The notes beneath the pieces were generated by a model, which searched no databases, was not told where the DNA came from, and saw nothing but the letters and a program-made list of their open reading frames with translations. A DNA stretch of 43,575 bases, taken from NCBI GenBank assembly GCA_900318015.1, contig ONJB01000025.1, forward strand, positions 1-43,575. The letters run 5' to 3'. The first letter of the stretch is position 1, and the number at the start of each line of letters is the position of its first letter. The stretch is from an uncultured Bacteroidales bacterium (GTDB lineage Bacteria > Bacteroidota > Bacteroidia > Bacteroidales > UBA932). The position numbers and the translations under genes are program-made. Below are positions 16,932-23,980 of the stretch, one piece after another.

Positions 16932-17894
16932 GTGGAGTTCATCTACAGTACCCGCAATCCGTCCGTCCCGACGGCCTATTCGCGGCTGGATGCGATGCAT
17001 ACCCAGTGCGAGATCCTGCTGCCGTTCCTGCCGGAGGACGAGGCGCGGGCGCTGGTGGATTCCGTGTGGGAGCGAGTCCGAGAGGCGGACCGGCGGTATA
17101 ACCGGTTCCTCCCCGGCAGCGTGCTGGCGGAGGTGAACCGGAAGGCGGCCGGGGAGGCCGTCCCGGTGGACGAAGAACTGTTCATGATCCTGCAGTTGTG
17201 CGAGACGTTCCGGAAGGCGACTTCCGGGTATTTCGACGTGACAGCGGGGTCGCGGGTGCCGGACCGCGCCGTGCTGCTGGATGCATCGGCCCATACCGTC
17301 CGGTTCTCCCGACCGGGGATGGGACTGGACCTGGGCGGGTTCGTGAAGGGTTTCGTGCTGGAGCAGGCCGTGCGGGAGGTGTCCGCCCGGGCGGAGAGCG
17401 CGCTGCTCTCCTTTGGAGGCAGTTCTGTCGCAGCCGTCGGCCGGCATCCGCTGGATGCGCCCTGGCCGGTGGCGGTGGCCCACAGCTATTACCCGAACCG
17501 GACGGCCCATACCTTCCAACTGGAAGGCGAGGCCCTGTCCGTGTCCGGCAAGGATCCCCATGGACGGGGACATATTATTGACCCGGCAACGGGCAACACG
17601 CTGGAGAAGGGAGGCCTGGTCGCCGTGACGGGCCCTTCCGCGATGGTGACGGAAGTCCTGTCGACGGCCCTCTGGGTCGCTCCGGCCGAGCGGCGCGGCG
17701 ACATCCTGGCCGCCTTCGACGGCTACCGGGCCTCCGAGGTCCGGTGCCTTACCGACGGGCTCGAGCGAGCGGCAGCGGGAGGCGGCGGGGGAGAAGGCCC
17801 GTCTGGGCATCATCGGCACCGGCTCCCGGGGCCAGTTCCACCTGGTGAATCTGCTGCAGGACCCGGCGGCGCAAATCGTCGCCCTATGCGATGA
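16932..17894 (+). CDS. apbE: ApbE-type FAD:protein FMN transferase
   Basis: This protein resembles flavin transferases that attach FMN from FAD to Ser/Thr of target proteins. The motifs are TSGYFDVTAGS, LDLGGFVKGFVLEQA, LLSFGGS, GRGHIIDPATG and a C-terminal metal-binding region TEVLSTALWVA. The last usually has Asp where Glu is seen here. No signal peptide is visible, so it may be cytoplasmic, unlike most lipoprotein ApbEs. Start is GTG at 16932, directly after the preceding stop. Homology ends near residue 275; afterwards the frame runs through a Gly/Ala-rich stretch and then through 100 bp that encode the next gene in another frame. A one-base shift in the G5 run at 17787-17791 would fuse it to that oxidoreductase. 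Confidence 0.82.
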   Translation: MEFIYSTRNPSVPTAYSRLDAMHTQCEILLPFLPEDEARALVDSVWERVREADRRYNRFLPGSVLAEVNRKAAGEAVPVDEELFMILQLCETFRKATSGYFDVTAGSRVPDRAVLLDASAHTVRFSRPGMGLDLGGFVKGFVLEQAVREVSARAESALLSFGGSSVAAVGRHPLDAPWPVAVAHSYYPNRTAHTFQLEGEALSVSGKDPHGRGHIIDPATGNTLEKGGLVAVTGPSAMVTEVLSTALWVAPAERRGDILAAFDGYRASEVRCLTDGLERAAAGGGGGEGPSGHHRHRLPGPVPPGESAAGPGGANRRPMR

Positions 17895-18954
17895 CTTCCC
17901 GCCGCACCTGGACGCGGCATCCGCCCTGTGCCCGTCGGCCAAGCGGTATACGGATTACCGGAAACTCCTGGAAGACAAGGAAGTGGACGGGGTCATCATC
18001 TGCACGCCGCTGTCCATGCATGCGCAGATGACCATCGACGCCCTCGCCGCCGGAAAGCACACCTTCTGCGAGAAGGCGATGGCCCATACCCCCGAGCAGC
18101 TCAGCGCCATGTTCCGCGCCTGGAAGGAAGGGAACCGCGTGCTCATGGTCGGGCAGCAGCGGCTGTACGACCCCAAGTACGTACAGGCGATGGAGCTCGT
18201 CCATAACGGGGCCATCGGCCAGGTCGTGGGCATCCGCAATTACTGGTACCGCAACAACGACTGGCGCCGGGAAGTGCCTTCTCCGGAGTTCGAGCGCCGC
18301 ATCAACTGGCGCCTCTACGACGAATACTCCCGCGGCCTGATGACCGAACTGGCCTGCCACCAGCTGCAGAACGGTTCTTGGGCCATGGGCGGGGTCCAAC
18401 CCTCCTTCGTCACCGGCATCGGCAGCATCCAGTTCTGGAAGGACGGGCGCGAAGTCTTCGACAACGTCGCCGCCATCTACCAGTATCCGAACGGGGTGCA
18501 CATGACCTTCGAGTCCATCATCTCCAACAAGCACTTCGGCATGGGCGAGCAGATCCTCGGCAGCGAGGGCACCATCGACCTCGTGCGCGGCGTCATGTAC
18601 AGCGAGACGCCCCGCCCGCGTTCCGGCATCCGCCAGCTCCTGGACCAGATCGGGCAGGGCATCCTCTCCAACGCCGCATTCGCCGGCACCTCCTGGGCCA
18701 CGGAAGAGGCCTCGAAGGATGCAGGCGTACGCTTCGCGGAGAATGTGACAGTGAATGACGGGGCGAGCTCCGTAGGCGCGGCCGGCGACGGCTCTGTGGA
18801 ACTGATCCACGCCTTCTGCCTCGCCGTCATTTCAGGCGTGCAGCCCGCCGGCATCGTGGAAGAAGCCTACTGGTCCACGCTCCTCGCCCTCCTGGGCGAC
18901 CGCGCCACCCACCTCGCCTCCCGCGTGGATATCCCCGGGGAGATTGTCTGGTAA
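17845..18954 (+). CDS. Gfo/Idh/MocA family oxidoreductase (N-terminus frameshifted or fused)
   Basis: This NAD(P)-dependent sugar oxidoreductase has the family EKA motif (HTFCEKAMAHTPEQL) and a C-terminal alpha/beta domain with NWRLYDEYSRGLMTELACHQ. The first usable start in frame is GTG 17845, but homology clearly begins upstream at ~17797: LGIIGTGSRGQFHL contains the Rossmann nucleotide-binding loop. No ATG, GTG or TTG precedes it before a stop at 17647. Starting at 17845 would remove the cofactor loop and leave a dead protein. The sequence therefore fits either a frameshifted gene or the C-terminal half of an ApbE fusion. It is the last gene of the cluster and converges on the next gene 1 bp away. 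Confidence 0.8.
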   Translation: MNLLQDPAAQIVALCDDFPPHLDAASALCPSAKRYTDYRKLLEDKEVDGVIICTPLSMHAQMTIDALAAGKHTFCEKAMAHTPEQLSAMFRAWKEGNRVLMVGQQRLYDPKYVQAMELVHNGAIGQVVGIRNYWYRNNDWRREVPSPEFERRINWRLYDEYSRGLMTELACHQLQNGSWAMGGVQPSFVTGIGSIQFWKDGREVFDNVAAIYQYPNGVHMTFESIISNKHFGMGEQILGSEGTIDLVRGVMYSETPRPRSGIRQLLDQIGQGILSNAAFAGTSWATEEASKDAGVRFAENVTVNDGASSVGAAGDGSVELIHAFCLAVISGVQPAGIVEEAYWSTLLALLGDRATHLASRVDIPGEIVW

Positions 18955-18955
18955 C

Positions 18956-19702
18956 CTACCCCAGGAAGCCGCGGAGGGAGTCTTCGACGAAGGCGCGGGT
19001 GGAGGGGAGGACGATGCGGATGTCGGCGTAGTAGCGGCCGGTGGTGCTGATGCCGATGTGGCCGGCGAACGGGCAGAGGACATGGCCCGGGTTGAAGGTG
19101 CTGTAGGCCGCCCGGTCCTTCATGGGCAGGTAGCCCATGAGGCCGTCGCCGGTGTCATGGACTTCCATCGCGCCTGTCACCGGATCCACCATGACATAGC
19201 CGATCACGCCCCCGAGATTCTCCTTGGTACAATACCCCTGCAGGCCGGCGATGAAGGAGCTCATCGTCCGCTCCGGCAGGTTCGGATCATAGTCGAACTC
19301 GTCCAAATAACTGAAATCCAGGGCCTTTCCGGCTCCATAGGCGAATGCCGAGGGGTGGACGTCGTTCTTCGTCATGCGCGGCGGGGCCGAAGCATACTTC
19401 GGCTGCGGTTCGCCGGGCTTGTACCGTTCGTCCAATTTCCGGGGCCGATACTGTTTCTCCTCCGGGACGATGGTCCGGGGGCCCATGGCCGGGGCCGGGG
19501 GCGGCGTCGGGCCCGTGGGCACAGCGGGTTTCTGGGATGTCTGGACATTCCGCCGGGGCGTCGCCGATTTCTGGTAGACTGACTTCCGGCCGTTCTCCCG
19601 GCCGGACTTGGGGTCGTTCCGGGTGTAGGAACGGTCGTGGTCGTCGTGGAAGATCAGGAAAAGGGCCACGGCGAAAAGGATGAGTATGATCGCGATAACC
19701 AT
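18956..19702 (-). CDS. Membrane-anchored protein with HIRAN-like C-terminal domain
   Basis: This 248-residue protein has an N-terminal membrane anchor (MVIAIILILFAVALFLIF), a ~100-residue charged, Pro-rich linker (TGPTPPPAPAMGP) and a compact C-terminal domain. That domain has a VHDTGDGLMGYLP motif followed by GHIGISTTGRYYADIRIVLP, weakly resembling the HIRAN fold. I do not recognise the family with certainty. I chose the ATG at 19702, three codons inside a TTG-started frame, because a good promoter lies upstream and the anchor starts immediately. It would place the C-terminal domain on one side of the inner membrane; orientation is not resolved. Confidence 0.6.
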   Translation of the reverse strand: MVIAIILILFAVALFLIFHDDHDRSYTRNDPKSGRENGRKSVYQKSATPRRNVQTSQKPAVPTGPTPPPAPAMGPRTIVPEEKQYRPRKLDERYKPGEPQPKYASAPPRMTKNDVHPSAFAYGAGKALDFSYLDEFDYDPNLPERTMSSFIAGLQGYCTKENLGGVIGYVMVDPVTGAMEVHDTGDGLMGYLPMKDRAAYSTFNPGHVLCPFAGHIGISTTGRYYADIRIVLPSTRAFVEDSLRGFLG

Positions 19703-19727
19703 GATGTTCAAGGACGTGATTGACCGT

Positions 19728-19758
19728 CAAATATACGGATTATTTCCGGCCGGGGCAA
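19728..19758 (-). promoter_or_regulatory. Promoter of the HIRAN-like membrane protein gene
   Basis: On the minus strand, TTG (19758-19756) and TATATTTG (19735-19728) are 20 bp apart. The ATG at 19702 is 25 bp downstream. Confidence 0.65.
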
Positions 19759-19760
19759 CA

Positions 19761-19789
19761 AAAAACCGCCCAGGCGACGGGCGGTTTTT
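19761..19789 (-). terminator. Terminator of the small lipoprotein gene
   Basis: The stem AAAACCGCCC/GGGCGGTTTT with loop AGGCGAC carries a T-run on either strand. It lies 17 bp after the stop of the minus-strand lipoprotein gene and overlaps the -33 side of the next promoter region. Confidence 0.85.
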
Positions 19790-19806
19790 CGTGAGATGCG
19801 CAGGAA

Positions 19807-20181
19807 CTAGAGTCCCAGTTCTTCGAAGAAGCCTTTCGCTCCTTCCGCAGCCGTGTCGATGGCGCTGGGGACTTTCTTCAGCAGCGCGTTGATCTGCTTC
19901 AGACCATCGGCGACGCCGCATTTGAGGGCCGTGGCGGTGTACTTGCCGATGGCCGCGTTGATTTCTTTCCTGTCCTCCTTGGAGAGCGTGTCATACTTGT
20001 CCACATACTGGTTGACCAGTTTCTCGAACTGGGCATTGGCTTTTTCCCACTGGGCGGGGGTGAAGTCGGCGCCCTTGGCGGCCACCTTGTCGGCCAGCTG
20101 GGTGAACTTTCCGGGGAGGGAGAAGGCGCAGGCCGTCATGAGCACGGCGGCGAGGGCCAGGAAGAGGATTTTCTTGATCAT
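19807..20181 (-). CDS. Small helical lipoprotein
   Basis: This 124-residue protein has a lipoprotein signal (lipobox LMTAC, Cys18). The mature part is almost entirely predicted alpha-helix (TPAQWEKANAQFEKLVNQYVDKY, then KEDRKEINAAIGKYTATAL). Its layout resembles small DUF6565-type Bacteroidales lipoproteins; function unknown. It is monocistronic with its own terminator and divergent from the ThuA-like gene. Confidence 0.78.
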   Translation of the reverse strand: MIKKILFLALAAVLMTACAFSLPGKFTQLADKVAAKGADFTPAQWEKANAQFEKLVNQYVDKYDTLSKEDRKEINAAIGKYTATALKCGVADGLKQINALLKKVPSAIDTAAEGAKGFFEELGL

Positions 20182-20235
20182 AGTACAGGTTTTTTAAGCG
20201 ACGGAAGGTCTGCAAAAAACGTTCCGAAAACTTGC

Positions 20236-20243
20236 TATCTTTG
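20236..20243 (+). promoter_or_regulatory. -7 element giving a predicted leaderless mRNA (ThuA-like gene)
   Basis: TATCTTTG is a perfect TAnnTTTG match. Only five bases separate it from the ATG at 20249, so transcription should start at or within a few bases of the start codon. Confidence 0.65.
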
Positions 20244-20248
20244 TATCC

Positions 20249-21079
20249 ATGATGAAGCGACTCTTTTTTTGCCTGGCCGCCGTCCTCTCCCTGGCGGCCT
20301 GCCGTTCCGGTTCCCGCCAGGAACGACCGGATTTCGTATCCGCCACTTCTGTCCGACCCGCCAGCTATGCCGGGGACACGCCCCGTTTCAAGGCATTGCT
20401 CTATTATTCCGATGCCGTGGAGGAAGCCCATCAGCAGTTCGCGCACCAGAGCATCGAATTCTTTCACAAGCTTACCTACGGCGAGGGCTGGATCCTGGAC
20501 GTTTCCAAGACCCTCGAAGGAGACCTTTCCGGGTACGACGTGATCATCATGCCCAATGTGGCCCCCTCGTCGTCCCAGGAGCGGAAACTGTTCGAGGAGT
20601 ATATGGAGAACGGCGGTGGCTGGCTCGGCTTCCACGGCGCCGGATACAACGACCTTTCTACCGGCTGGGACTGGTTCCGGGATTTCCTGGGCGGGGTCCG
20701 TTTCCTGTGCAACACCTGGCCGCCGCAGCCCGGGCTGGTGGACATCGAAACCCACGGCCACGACGTGACAAAGAACCTGCCTGACGCCTATGTGGCCCCG
20801 GCGACGGAGTTCTACCAGTGGCAGCCCGACCCGCGTTCCAATCCGTCGGTGAAGGTACTCGCGAGCCTGTCTCCGAAGAACTTCCCGATGGGCCTGAAAG
20901 ATGTCGTGTTCGGCGGGGATTTCCCGGTGGTATGGACAAATACGGACTACCGGATGGTATACATCAATATGGGCCACGGCGACGAGTGCTTCTCCGATGC
21001 CACGCAGAACCTCCTGTTTGTCAATGCCCTGCGCTGGGTGGTGAGCTGCGCCTCCTGGGGAAATCCTTTCGAGCGGTAG
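20249..21079 (+). CDS. ThuA-like domain lipoprotein
   Basis: This 276-residue predicted lipoprotein (lipobox LAAC, Cys18) has a ThuA/glutamine-amidotransferase-like fold. YDVIIMPNVAPSSSQ and GGWLGFHGAGYN are characteristic, as is the late VVWTNTDYRMVYINMGHG segment. ThuA-like proteins occur in sugar-utilisation operons and in oxidised-sugar (3-keto) pathways; a catalytic role is not established. The start lies five bases after a perfect promoter -7 element; a second in-frame ATG is one codon downstream. The gene lies 1.3 kb downstream of the DUF1080/Gfo-Idh cluster and immediately before a GH20-like gene, which supports a glycan role. Confidence 0.85.
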   Translation: MMKRLFFCLAAVLSLAACRSGSRQERPDFVSATSVRPASYAGDTPRFKALLYYSDAVEEAHQQFAHQSIEFFHKLTYGEGWILDVSKTLEGDLSGYDVIIMPNVAPSSSQERKLFEEYMENGGGWLGFHGAGYNDLSTGWDWFRDFLGGVRFLCNTWPPQPGLVDIETHGHDVTKNLPDAYVAPATEFYQWQPDPRSNPSVKVLASLSPKNFPMGLKDVVFGGDFPVVWTNTDYRMVYINMGHGDECFSDATQNLLFVNALRWVVSCASWGNPFER

Positions 21080-21119
21080 GCGGATGGCCCGCCGAATACG
21101 GCGATTCCGAAAAAAGTGC

Positions 21120-21127
21120 TATTTTTG
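21120..21127 (+). promoter_or_regulatory. -7 element of the GH20-like gene
   Basis: TATTTTTG fits TAnnTTTG. The ATG at 21145 is 17 bp downstream, so the GH20-like gene and those behind it can be transcribed independently of the ThuA-like gene. Confidence 0.55.
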
Positions 21128-21144
21128 TATATCAAGTCGAACGC

Positions 21145-22251
21145 ATGATGAAAAGAACGCTCTTTCTGTTCCTGGCGGTCTTCGCCGCCCTCTTCTCCGC
21201 CTCGGCGGAATCCATCGACGAACTTCTGCCCGTCCGGGGCCTCGCCATCGAGGCGCCCAAGCCCGATGGGATGAACGATTTCCTGAAGTTCATCGAGGGG
21301 GACCTGGTCCCGGCCCATTTCAACCTGCTCATCCTGCGGGTGGACTGGAATTACGCCTATGAGACCCATCCCGAACTGCGGGACGAGAACCCGCTGACGA
21401 AGGAGGACGTGAAGCGGATCGTGAACGTGTGCCGGTTCCGGGGCATCCGCCTCGTGCCGCAGATCAACCTGCTCGGCCACCAGTCCTGGGCCAAGCAGAC
21501 GCACGCCCTGCTCCGGGAGTATCCGCAGTTCGACGAGACGCCGTCCGTCCAGACGGAGAACTATACCGAGTGGCCGAACCCGGACGGCTTGTACTGCAAG
21601 AGCTACTGCCCGTTGCATCCGGATGTGCATAAGGTTGTGTTCGACGTCGTGGACGAGCTTTGCGACGTCTTTGAGACGGATGCTTTCCACGCCGGGATGG
21701 ACGAGGTTTTCTACATCGGCATGGACGAATGCCCCCGCTGCAAGGGCCGCGACAAGGCGGAACTGTTCGCCGGGGAGGTGGAGCTGATCCGCAACCACCT
21801 GGCCGGGAAGGGCCGGCAGCTCATGATCTGGGGCGACCGCCTGCTGGACGGCCGCACCACCGGGCTGGGGGAGTGGGAAGCCAGCTACAACAATACCTGG
21901 CCCGCCATCGACCGGATCCCGAAGGACGTCTTCATCTGTGACTGGCACTATGAACGGGCGGATCTGACGGGTGTCTATTTCGCCACCAAGGGACTCTCCG
22001 TCGCGTCCTGCGGCTACCGGGACCCGACGGTCTGCGAACAGCAGATCCGCGACATGGTCCGCTTCCGCAAGCAGTCCGCCCCCGAGACCGCCGCGCGCCT
22101 GCAAGGGTACATCCACACCGTCTGGTCCGGCGCCGGTCAGTTCCTCCGCCGCTTCAATGCCGTGAAGAATGCCGAGGAACCGAATGAACGCTTCACCGAG
22201 GCCCACGCCCTCCAGACCGTCATCGCCACGTTCACCGATTTAGGCCGATAA
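21145..22251 (+). CDS. GH20-like glycoside hydrolase
   Basis: This secreted 368-residue protein (signal peptide MMKRTLFLFLAVFAALFSASA) is formed by a TIM barrel related to beta-N-acetylhexosaminidases. The adjacent Asp-Glu pair of family 20 is at 186-187 in FHAGMDEVF. VPQINLLGHQSWA and the TVWSGAG segment near the C-terminus fit the barrel. The N-terminal GH20b domain and C-terminal extensions of typical hexosaminidases are missing, so the substrate may differ. The frame is open further upstream, but the ATG at 21145 starts the signal peptide and follows a promoter element. It ends 4 bp before the double hydrolase gene, so the two are co-transcribed. Confidence 0.85.
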   Translation: MMKRTLFLFLAVFAALFSASAESIDELLPVRGLAIEAPKPDGMNDFLKFIEGDLVPAHFNLLILRVDWNYAYETHPELRDENPLTKEDVKRIVNVCRFRGIRLVPQINLLGHQSWAKQTHALLREYPQFDETPSVQTENYTEWPNPDGLYCKSYCPLHPDVHKVVFDVVDELCDVFETDAFHAGMDEVFYIGMDECPRCKGRDKAELFAGEVELIRNHLAGKGRQLMIWGDRLLDGRTTGLGEWEASYNNTWPAIDRIPKDVFICDWHYERADLTGVYFATKGLSVASCGYRDPTVCEQQIRDMVRFRKQSAPETAARLQGYIHTVWSGAGQFLRRFNAVKNAEEPNERFTEAHALQTVIATFTDLGR

Positions 22252-22255
22252 GTCC

Positions 22256-23977
22256 ATGAAAAAAGCCGCCACCCTCCTTCTCTTCCTGTTGTCCTTGACC
22301 CTGGGCGCGCAGGAGCGCGTTCCCGTCTGGCCGAAAGGCAAGATGCCCGACCCCCAGGGACATCAGATCGCCGCCATGACCGACGAAGCCGGCCGGGACG
22401 GTTTCAATCCCGACAAGTACCGGATTCCGTACCTGGAGTGGTTCGAGAAACCGGCTAATCCGAACGGGACCTGTATGATCCTCATCTCGGGCGGCAGCTA
22501 TATGAACTGCTGCGACGTGGGACTCATCGACATGTGGCACAAGGAGCTCACGAAGCTGGGGGTCCAGTGCGTGAATTTCGTATACCGGACTCCGCGTCCC
22601 GTGGGCCTGCCCATTTACCAGTCGGCCTGGGAGGACGGCCAGCGGGCGGTCCGCCTGGTCCGCCGCGAGGCTTCGAAGCGCGGTTTCGACCCGGAAAAGA
22701 TCGGGGTCATCTCCATGTCGGCCGGCTCGCACCTGGCGCTCCTGCTCGCCACCAACTCGCAAACGCCGGCGTACGCCCCCATCGACCAGGTGGACGACAC
22801 ACCCTGCCATATCAACTGGGCCATCGTGAACGCGCCGGCCTATGTGACGACGGACGGCGAGACGGGCACGCCCGCTTTCCGGGAAGGCTACGGCACGGAT
22901 GTCACGATCAGCGACGTGTTCAAGTTCGACGCGAAAACCTGCCCGATGAGCCTGCACCACGGCGAGGTCGACCCTTATACGCCTACGGGTTCCACGCTGG
23001 TATACCGGAAGCTCCGGAAGATGGGCGTTCCGGCGGAGCTGCACCTGTATCCGGACAAGGGACACGGCGCCTTCGGTTTCGAGCGCGGCGTCGAGTTCAT
23101 GACGCAGATGGGTTTCCTGGGGCCGGTGCAGCCGGAAGTGGCCCTGACCGACCGTTTTACGTCGGATGAAGCCCGTGCACGCTACATCCAGGAGGATATC
23201 TGGCCGGAAGGGAAGATGCCCGATGCACAGGAAGCGCTAGGCAAGCCCTACATCGAATGGCACTTCCCGAAGGAACGCAAGACCACGGCCATCCAGATCA
23301 TCTACTCCGGCGGCGCCTATGTGCGCAATGACCCGGGCAGCTTCGAGGTGACGCCCGCCCGGCGTTATCTCAACGACTTGGGGATGACGGTCGTGACCCT
23401 GCGCTACCGGACCCCGCGCCCGGAAGGCCTCTCCAAGCACACGACCGCCTGGCAGGACCTGCAGCGGGCGGTCCGGGTGGTCCGGAGCGAGGCCGCGCAG
23501 TACGGCCTGGACCCGGACCGGATTGGCATCATGGGTTCGTCCGCCGGTGGTCATCTGACCCTGATGGGCGTGACCTCCGCCCGGCACAAGGCCTACTTGC
23601 CCGTTGATGCCCTCGACAGGACGGTCTCCTGCAAGGTCCAGTGGGGAATCGGCATCTATCCGGCCTATGCGCTCACCGACGGCGAGGACGGGCATAACGC
23701 CCACGGCGGCAACGAGGATGCCGACATCCTGGTTCCCGAGTTCTCCTTCGACCTGGACACCGCCCCGATGCTCATGATCCACGGCGACGCCGACGGCTAT
23801 GCCTCGATGGGTTCCGTCAAGGTGTGGGAAAAGCTCCGCGCCATGGGCCTTTCTGCGGAACTGCATACGCTCGCCCTCCGCGAGCACTGCTTCCAGCGGA
23901 CGGCTTCTCCGGGTACCGGCAGCTACACCTGGCTGGACCGGATCCAGGAGTTCCTCAAGGGTCGCGGTCTCCTGTAA
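22256..23977 (+). CDS. Secreted protein with two tandem alpha/beta hydrolase domains
   Basis: This 573-residue protein has a signal peptide (MKKAATLLLFLLSLTLGA) and an internal duplication. Residues ~20-290 and ~315-570 are both BD-FAE/xylan-esterase-like hydrolases that start with a W..GKMPD..(Q) motif and share YRTPRPxGL. Domain 2 has a standard elbow GSSAGGH (Ser429). Domain 1 reads SMSAGSH (Ser155), where the first Gly of GxSxG is Ser, so it may be weak or changed in activity. The likely role is de-esterification of glycans, consistent with the GH20-like gene 4 bp upstream. The transporter gene begins 3 bp downstream, completing a three-gene unit. Confidence 0.88.
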   Translation: MKKAATLLLFLLSLTLGAQERVPVWPKGKMPDPQGHQIAAMTDEAGRDGFNPDKYRIPYLEWFEKPANPNGTCMILISGGSYMNCCDVGLIDMWHKELTKLGVQCVNFVYRTPRPVGLPIYQSAWEDGQRAVRLVRREASKRGFDPEKIGVISMSAGSHLALLLATNSQTPAYAPIDQVDDTPCHINWAIVNAPAYVTTDGETGTPAFREGYGTDVTISDVFKFDAKTCPMSLHHGEVDPYTPTGSTLVYRKLRKMGVPAELHLYPDKGHGAFGFERGVEFMTQMGFLGPVQPEVALTDRFTSDEARARYIQEDIWPEGKMPDAQEALGKPYIEWHFPKERKTTAIQIIYSGGAYVRNDPGSFEVTPARRYLNDLGMTVVTLRYRTPRPEGLSKHTTAWQDLQRAVRVVRSEAAQYGLDPDRIGIMGSSAGGHLTLMGVTSARHKAYLPVDALDRTVSCKVQWGIGIYPAYALTDGEDGHNAHGGNEDADILVPEFSFDLDTAPMLMIHGDADGYASMGSVKVWEKLRAMGLSAELHTLALREHCFQRTASPGTGSYTWLDRIQEFLKGRGLL

Positions 23978-23980
23978 GCG

